This document shows positions 59,483 through 64,000 of a stretch of 64,000 bases of DNA, one piece after another. The first letter of the stretch is position 1; every line of letters starts with the position of its first letter. This DNA comes from CAYZWU01 sp964482235. Lineage in GTDB: Bacteria > Planctomycetota > B15-G4 > CAYZWU01. The stretch covers positions 1-64,000 of the forward strand of contig CAYZWU010000028.1 in NCBI GenBank assembly GCA_964482235.1, written 5' to 3'. Under the pieces are notes generated by a model that did no database searches, had not been told where the DNA came from, and worked only from the letters and a program-made list of their open reading frames with translations. The position numbers and the translations under genes are program-made.

Positions 59483-59830
59483 ATGACTCGAAAGATAATG
59501 ATCGTCCTGCGTGAAAACGAGGTGGCCCCGCGCTTCGACCTGACCGCCGAGGTCTACATCGCCGTGCTGGACGCTGATGGAGCGATCGAGCACGACAAGA
59601 CCATGGTCCTGGCGCACTCGTCTGCGGACGATCTATGTCAGCTGATCTTGAGCGAGGGCGTCGACATGCTGGTCTGCAACGGAATCGAGCAGGAGTTCTT
59701 CGAGTATCTCACATGGAAGAAGGTGCATGTACTTGACTCGGTCATGGGGCCCTGGGAGCGTGCATTGGAAAAAGTCCGGAACAACGAATTGCAGTCGGGG
59801 TCGATCCTTTTCGACCGTCCGGAAAGGTAA
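59483..59830 (+). CDS. NifX/NifB-like dinitrogenase cofactor-family small protein
   Basis: 115 aa from ATG 59483 with AAGGG at 7 nt. The opening IMIVLRENEVAPRFDLTAEVYIAVLDADG is typical of the NifX/NafY/NifB C-terminal fold, which binds FeMo-cofactor precursors or other metal clusters. There is no nif gene nearby. The protein sits 25 bp after the activator stop and just before the kinase, so a role as metal-cluster or signal-binding partner of this regulatory system is inferred. Confidence 0.75.
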   Translation: MTRKIMIVLRENEVAPRFDLTAEVYIAVLDADGAIEHDKTMVLAHSSADDLCQLILSEGVDMLVCNGIEQEFFEYLTWKKVHVLDSVMGPWERALEKVRNNELQSGSILFDRPER

Positions 59831-59834
59831 GACC

Positions 59835-61568
59835 ATGTTCAGGAGAATCAGAAAACGGCTCCGTTCACTGCTCGATGTTTCGCCGGTTTTTTCCGATCAG
59901 CCCATGTCTCCCCGTCGCTATGGTATGCTCCGTCGCACAATGACCATCATCATGGTCGTGGCCACGCTGCTGCCGCTGACCATGATGGCCGCGATCAACC
60001 ACTATCAATACCAGAAGGCGCTGAGCCGGGAAACGATCGAGCCCTTGAAGAACCTGGTCAACAAGACCCAGCATTCGTTCGAGCTTTTCTTGACGGAGCG
60101 GCTCTCTGCCGTCAGTTTCATTGCGGCAGCCTATACCTACCATGAGCTGGCCGATCAGAAAACGCTGACATTCATCTTTCATGCCATGAAGGAAAAGTTC
60201 GGCGGCTTCGTGGACCTGGGCATGATCGACGCCTCGGGATTGCAAGTGAGCTACGTCGGGCCTTACGATATCGAGGGGAAGCAGTACAAGGATCAGGAAT
60301 GGTTCAAGGAGGTGCTGGTGAGGGGCGAGCATATCAGCGACGTCTTCATGGGGCACCGCAAGTTTCCTCACTTCGTGATCGCCGTACAGAACGAAAATGA
60401 AGAAGGGGAAAAGTGTATCCTTCGCGCAACCATCGATACGGAGCTGTTCAACCAGCTCATCGCCTCCATGGGACTCGATGCAGCGAGCGATGCCTTCGTG
60501 TTGAATCGCGACGGCGTTTTTCAGACTACATCCAAGTTCTACGGCAAGGTGCTTGAAAAGTTCCCGATGTCCATGCCGCCGCTGAGCTATTCGGCCAACG
60601 TGCTGGAGATGGAGGATTCCGAGGGCAGTGATATCCTGCTGGCCTACTGTGACTTCTCTTCACCTTCCTTCGTCCTGATGCTGGTGAAGCCCCAGAGCAC
60701 TGTGCATGGATCATGGTATACGCTGAAAGGCGAGCTGCTCTTCATCTTCATCGGCGGCATTGTCGTGATATTCCTTGTCGTGTTCAAGATCACCGATCTG
60801 CTGGTGAAGCGGATCGAGGAGTCGGATAGGAGGCGGGAGATCACATATCACCAGACCGAGCATACGAACAAGCTGGCCTCCATCGGCAGACTCGCCGCCG
60901 GCATTGCCCATGAAATCAACAATCCCCTGGCCATCATAAACGAGAAGTCAGGTCTCATGGAGGATCTGATCCAGATCAAGTTCGACCTTGAAAGGAAGGG
61001 ACGGCTCCTCGAGCTCACCGGATCGATCCGGCATTCCGTGGAGCGTTGCAGCACCATCACCCACCGCTTGCTTGGATTCGCCCGCAGAATGGATGCCAAG
61101 CTCGAGACCATTAACCTACGAGAGGTTTTCATGGAGGTGTTCGGCTTTCTCGAGAAGGAAGCGGCACACCGCAATATCACCGTGCACCTGCAGCTCGATG
61201 AAGCGCTGCCCGATATCTATTCGGACCACGGCCAGCTGCAGCAGGTTTTTCTCAACATCCTCAACAACGCCTTTTCCGCGGTTGACGATGGCGGTATTGT
61301 CACGGTCACCAGCTTCGAACATGATGCGGATCTTGTCGGCATTTCCATTGCCGATGACGGGGTGGGCATGTCGGAGGAGACCATGAAGCACGTTTTCGAT
61401 CCGTTCTTCTCGACGCGCGGCACGCACGGCACCGGGCTCGGCCTCTCCATCACCTATGGCATTGTGAACAAGCTGGGCGGCAAGATCGACGTGCAAAGCA
61501 AGGAAGATGAAGGTACCACTTTTACTGTGTACTTACCCAAGAAGAGCTATCTAGGCAGGGACGTGTAA
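59835..61568 (+). CDS. Sensor histidine kinase with dCache-type external domain
   Basis: 577 aa. Two membrane helices (about 34-54 and 301-320) bracket an external domain of the dCache type (about 60-298). The kinase core has LAAGIAHEINNPLAIINE with phospho-accepting His359, N-box VFLNILNNAFSAVDDGG, G1 DDGVGMS, F-box PFFSTRG and G2 GTGLGLSITYGIV. All kinase boxes are intact. The start at 59835 overrides an in-frame ATG at 59727 inside the previous gene and has GGAAAGG at 7 nt. The receiver at 61570 starts 1 bp after the stop, its probable partner. Confidence 0.93.
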   Translation: MFRRIRKRLRSLLDVSPVFSDQPMSPRRYGMLRRTMTIIMVVATLLPLTMMAAINHYQYQKALSRETIEPLKNLVNKTQHSFELFLTERLSAVSFIAAAYTYHELADQKTLTFIFHAMKEKFGGFVDLGMIDASGLQVSYVGPYDIEGKQYKDQEWFKEVLVRGEHISDVFMGHRKFPHFVIAVQNENEEGEKCILRATIDTELFNQLIASMGLDAASDAFVLNRDGVFQTTSKFYGKVLEKFPMSMPPLSYSANVLEMEDSEGSDILLAYCDFSSPSFVLMLVKPQSTVHGSWYTLKGELLFIFIGGIVVIFLVVFKITDLLVKRIEESDRRREITYHQTEHTNKLASIGRLAAGIAHEINNPLAIINEKSGLMEDLIQIKFDLERKGRLLELTGSIRHSVERCSTITHRLLGFARRMDAKLETINLREVFMEVFGFLEKEAAHRNITVHLQLDEALPDIYSDHGQLQQVFLNILNNAFSAVDDGGIVTVTSFEHDADLVGISIADDGVGMSEETMKHVFDPFFSTRGTHGTGLGLSITYGIVNKLGGKIDVQSKEDEGTTFTVYLPKKSYLGRDV

Positions 61569-61569
61569 T

Positions 61570-61953
61570 ATGGAAAACCTCAAGGTGCTCCTAGTAGATG
61601 ATGAGGAAGAGTTCATACTCACGCTGGCTGAGAGGCTCGAGCTGAGAGAGATCAAGGCCCTGACCGCCGTCAACGGAGAGCAGGCGCTTCAGGTCGTTGA
61701 GAGGGAGAAACCGCCCGTTGTGGTTCTCGACGTCAAGATGCCGGGTATTGGCGGAATGGAAGTGCTTCAAAATATAAAGGGCAGACATCCTGAGATTCAG
61801 ATTATTCTGCTCACCGGTCACGGCTCCACCAAGGATGGGATCAAAGGGATGCGCCTGGGCGCATTCGACTACATCATGAAGCCGGTGAAGATCGAAGAGC
61901 TGATAGACAAGATGCGAGAAGCGTATGAAGCGTTCAGGGCATCGAAGAAATGA
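61570..61953 (+). CDS. Single-domain response regulator (CheY-like)
   Basis: 127-aa stand-alone receiver. VLLVDDEEEF gives the acidic pair, Asp54 (VVLDVKMPG) is the phosphorylation site, Thr in LLTGHG and Lys104 (MKPVK) complete the switch. No output domain, so it probably acts as a phosphorelay carrier or binding partner. Start only 1 bp after the kinase gene; it closes the activator-NifX-kinase-receiver unit. Confidence 0.93.
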   Translation: MENLKVLLVDDEEEFILTLAERLELREIKALTAVNGEQALQVVEREKPPVVVLDVKMPGIGGMEVLQNIKGRHPEIQIILLTGHGSTKDGIKGMRLGAFDYIMKPVKIEELIDKMREAYEAFRASKK

Positions 61954-62234
61954 TCGGATTATGGAGCCCGGCGTTGTCAGGCACGATCCACGGCTCAGGC
62001 GTTTCGGGATCACTCCTGGCAGGCGCATGGGATGCACCTGCTTGAAAGGGCCTGAAAGCAGCCCTGATAAGATGTTTTCATCTCATGTCTTGATATTCAC
62101 ACCCTAAGACAGCTCGCTTTCATTGTTTCTATATGTTTCATATTGCCCTCATTGCTGTTGCGCATTGTTTCAAATCAAGACCCGTTACTAATCGCAATAA
62201 GTTGTAATATATTGCAACTAAACGCTTAGTAAAC
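61954..62234 (+). promoter_or_regulatory. Upstream region with repeated TGTTTC(A/T) motifs and an 18-bp palindrome (candidate enhancer)
   Basis: This non-coding stretch holds TGTTTCT at 62124-62130 and TGTTTCA at 62134-62140 and 62166-62172 (10 and 32 bp apart, about one and three helical turns). It also has the near-perfect palindrome GTTGTAATATATTGCAAC (62201-62218, one T/C mismatch). They lie 20-110 bp upstream of the sigma54 element, as expected for activator sites. The GTTTCA word also occurs before the activator gene itself. Hairpins AGGGC/GCCCT (about 62047-62065) and AGATG/CATCT (62070-62083) may end the upstream operon. Confidence 0.5.
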
Positions 62235-62250
62235 TTGGCCCGCCCTTTGC
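62235..62250 (+). promoter_or_regulatory. Sigma54 (RpoN) -24/-12 promoter
   Basis: The sequence TTGGCCCGCCCTTTGC has GG (62237-62238) and GC (62249-62250) with exactly 10 bp between, and near-consensus TTGGC...TTTGCT. Transcription would begin near 62262, about 48 nt before the tandem-receiver ATG (62310). A PAS/AAA+ sigma54 activator is encoded about 3 kb upstream. Confidence 0.85.
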
Positions 62251-62309
62251 TTGATCCTTCTCTATATATGAATCCAAAACACTTCCTTCACAGTGAGAGG
62301 AACTCAATA

Positions 62310-63167
62310 ATGACAAAAGACAAACTGAAGATCCTACTTGTAGATGATGAAACCGAGTTCGTCGACAGCCTATCCGAGCGGCTGGGTTTGCGCGGCATGA
62401 AAACCGACGTTGCCTATGACGGCGAGCAGGCGCTGAAGGCCGTGGAGAAGAGCGCGCCCGATGCCATGGTTCTCGACCTACGCATGCCCGGCATGGACGG
62501 CATAGAGGTGCTCGAAAAAGTCAAAAAAGATTACCCCAATATCCGGGTTATTGTCCTGACCGGTCACGGCACGGATGAAGACGAGGCAAAGGCATTGAAG
62601 CTCGGGGCATCGGTTTTCATGAAGAAGCCGGTGGATATCGACCAGCTCGTGAAGATTCTTCGCAAGGAGAGGATGAAGGTCCTCCTCGTTGATGATGAGA
62701 AGGAGTTCGTGGATAGCCTGTCTGAACGGCTCGAACTGCGGAACGTGGAGGCCGGCATTGCCTACGATGGGGAGCAGGCGATCAAGGCGGTTGACGAAGA
62801 GGAGCCCGATGTTCTCGTTCTCGACCTTCGCATGCCCGGCATCGACGGCATCGAAGTCCTTCGCAGGGTCAAGAAGAGCCACCCCGAAATGCCGGTCGTG
62901 ATCCTCACCGGCCATGGGACGGAAGACGACGAAAAAAAAGCCCGCCGCATGGGCGCCTCGGCATACCTGAAGAAACCGGTTGACGTCAATCAGCTCACCG
63001 GTGTTCTGCAGAAAGTGGTGGGTCGATTCAAGAAATCCAAGAAGGTTGTGGACACCATGTTGATGGCCGCGGCCCTTGCGCAGGCGGGCGAGACGGAGTA
63101 TGCCCGCGAAACCCTTGAAGAGCTGGAAGAAGACAAGAATAAAGACAGGAAGAAAGATAAGAAATAG
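62310..63167 (+). CDS. Tandem-receiver response regulator
   Basis: 285 aa with two receivers. Receiver 1 (about 6-118) has Asp56 (VLDLRMPGMDG) and KKPVD; receiver 2 (about 121-240) has Asp172 (VLDLRMPGIDG) and KKPVD. The two are very similar (FVDSLSERLGLRG / FVDSLSERLELRN), so a recent internal duplication is likely. A C-terminal helical tail with alternating acidic and Lys-rich stretches follows (ETLEELEEDKNKDRKKDKK). No DNA-binding output. ATG 62310 follows GAGAGG and lies behind the sigma54 site, so it is expected to be induced by the activator. Confidence 0.92.
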   Translation: MTKDKLKILLVDDETEFVDSLSERLGLRGMKTDVAYDGEQALKAVEKSAPDAMVLDLRMPGMDGIEVLEKVKKDYPNIRVIVLTGHGTDEDEAKALKLGASVFMKKPVDIDQLVKILRKERMKVLLVDDEKEFVDSLSERLELRNVEAGIAYDGEQAIKAVDEEEPDVLVLDLRMPGIDGIEVLRRVKKSHPEMPVVILTGHGTEDDEKKARRMGASAYLKKPVDVNQLTGVLQKVVGRFKKSKKVVDTMLMAAALAQAGETEYARETLEELEEDKNKDRKKDKK

Positions 63168-63198
63168 CGTCTCCGACGCCTTCCGAGGAGCCGTAGAT

Positions 63199-64000
63199 AT
63201 CAATACTCCCACGAGCCGTCAATACAGCACCCTGACCCGGAGCCTTTTCCTGATCAGCTTTTTTCTGCCTTTTGTTCCCCTCGTTATTCTGGCGTGCGCT
63301 CTTCTGTACGAGTGTCACGCTACGTTGGAAGAGGAAGCTTACAACGACCACCGGAGAAAGGTCTGGGAATGTGCGAATCATGTCGAGAGGCGCCTGGAAG
63401 ATCAAATCCGGACCATGCAGTGGATATCCGGGACGTTCGGCTTCGAGGCACTGTGTGATGAGGCACGGCTTAAGCAAGCTCTGGTGCTGCTCCAATCCCG
63501 GTACGGGTTCGAATCCGTCGAGCTTGGCGTTTTCGACGAGCGGAACCGTAGGATCGCCTATGCAGGATCGGCTGCGTCCGGCGGCGTATCGAATATCAAC
63601 GCGCAAAACCGTGGGGCAATGGTTGGAAAGCTGTTCTTCAATGAGCAGGATGTCGCTGCTTATACACTGTCTGTTCAAGAAGGTTCCCACGATAGCTCCT
63701 GGATGCTGCGCGCAGTCATCGACGCCCGCGCCCTGGATGAGATCGTCCCTTCCGCGCATGCCGGCGAGAGGGGCGCAGTCTTTCTCCTCCAAAAGGGCCG
63801 GACCTTTCCCGTGGCGTTGTCCGTCGCGGATCGCTTGACAGAAGATCGCCTGTCTGCGGACCGCCTGCCAGACGAAGTCGTGGCGAACCTGTCAAGGCAT
63901 GCGGAGACGGGCAATGACGAACCTCCCGTAATCGAATGCGTGGACCGCTCAGGGCTGGAAAGGCTCTATGCCGCCGGCTCGATCCAGGGAACGGATTGGT
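63199..64000 (+). CDS. Start of a second sensor kinase-like membrane protein (runs off the window)
   Basis: A long open frame continues to the right edge. It encodes a membrane helix (LFLISFFLPFVPLVILACALLY, about 63241-63306) followed by an external sensor-like domain (ATLEEEAYNDHRRKVWECANHVERRLEDQIRTMQWISG ... VELGVFDERNRRIAYAG), like the N-terminus of a Cache-type histidine kinase. No ATG, GTG or TTG lies in frame after the GAGGAG at 63185-63190; codon 63199 (ATC) is at 8 nt. The nearest canonical start, TTG 63115, would overlap the previous gene and has no ribosome site. The start is therefore uncertain. Confidence 0.7.
   Translation, partial: MNTPTSRQYSTLTRSLFLISFFLPFVPLVILACALLYECHATLEEEAYNDHRRKVWECANHVERRLEDQIRTMQWISGTFGFEALCDEARLKQALVLLQSRYGFESVELGVFDERNRRIAYAGSAASGGVSNINAQNRGAMVGKLFFNEQDVAAYTLSVQEGSHDSSWMLRAVIDARALDEIVPSAHAGERGAVFLLQKGRTFPVALSVADRLTEDRLSADRLPDEVVANLSRHAETGNDEPPVIECVDRSGLERLYAAGSIQGTDW

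Noticed and set aside
63498..63515. tRNA T-loop-like GGTTCGAATCC
   Set aside because: Inside the kinase-like coding frame; no acceptor stem or D-arm upstream.

Overview
The window is bacterial, GC-rich and densely packed with genes. Most genes sit in tight co-directional runs with ATGA, GTGA or TAAaATG junctions. The content is mainly housekeeping (transketolase, UvrA, ArgRS, AsnRS, GatCAB, Pol I, GuaA/GuaB, PurC/PurE), with accessory regulatory genes. A double-length UvrA, a bacterial XPB helicase, ECF sigma/Ser-Thr kinase pairs and a sigma54 signalling block fit an uncultured high-GC lineage of the FCB/deltaproteobacterial type. There is no rRNA or other marker in the window, so this placement is inference and the phylum is not determined.

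Layout. 1-68: a perfect 19-bp inverted repeat. 145-13148 (minus): one overlapping run, tandem UvrA > XPB helicase > XPB-N-domain partner > ThiE/TenI-like > S26 peptidase-like > transketolase. 13.6-19.9 kb (minus): galE > metallo-hydrolase > dacB > argS > SIS protein. 20.0-23.5 kb (plus): unknown ORF > purC > purE, then mtnA and a 73-aa protein. 23.5-27.0 kb (minus): ECF sigma factor > membrane Ser/Thr kinase with a propeller; 27.5-28.8 kb (plus): a secreted propeller protein. 28.9-34.6 kb: a secreted GH106-like glycosidase (minus) and a B12/radical SAM protein (plus). 34.7-36.5 kb (minus): coiled-coil membrane protein > asnS. 36.7-39.2 kb (plus): NhaC-like antiporter and a small membrane protein. 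39.2-42.6 kb: a divergent pair, a duplicated TPR protein with CPHC motifs and a zinc-ribbon/pseudoprotease/TPR/aspartic-protease composite. 42.7-45.4 kb: polA. 45.4-49.8 kb (minus): membrane protein > comF > GAF-SpoIIE phosphatase > dihydroorotase. 50.1-53.3 kb (plus): gatCAB. 53.3-57.3 kb (minus): guaB > guaA > EEP-family hydrolase.

From about 57.3 kb to the right edge the base composition looks less GC-rich and intergenic spaces are longer. This block is a phospho-signalling island: a PAS/AAA+ sigma54 activator, a NifX/NifB-like small protein, a dCache histidine kinase, a single receiver, then a tandem-receiver protein behind a textbook sigma54 -24/-12 element, and the start of a second sensor kinase that runs off the window.

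The two most notable items are (1) the physical coupling of a tandem UvrA to XPB and its partner in one translationally overlapping operon, which suggests an XPB-assisted excision-repair system in a bacterium, and (2) the self-contained sigma54 signalling island with its own candidate upstream activator sites.
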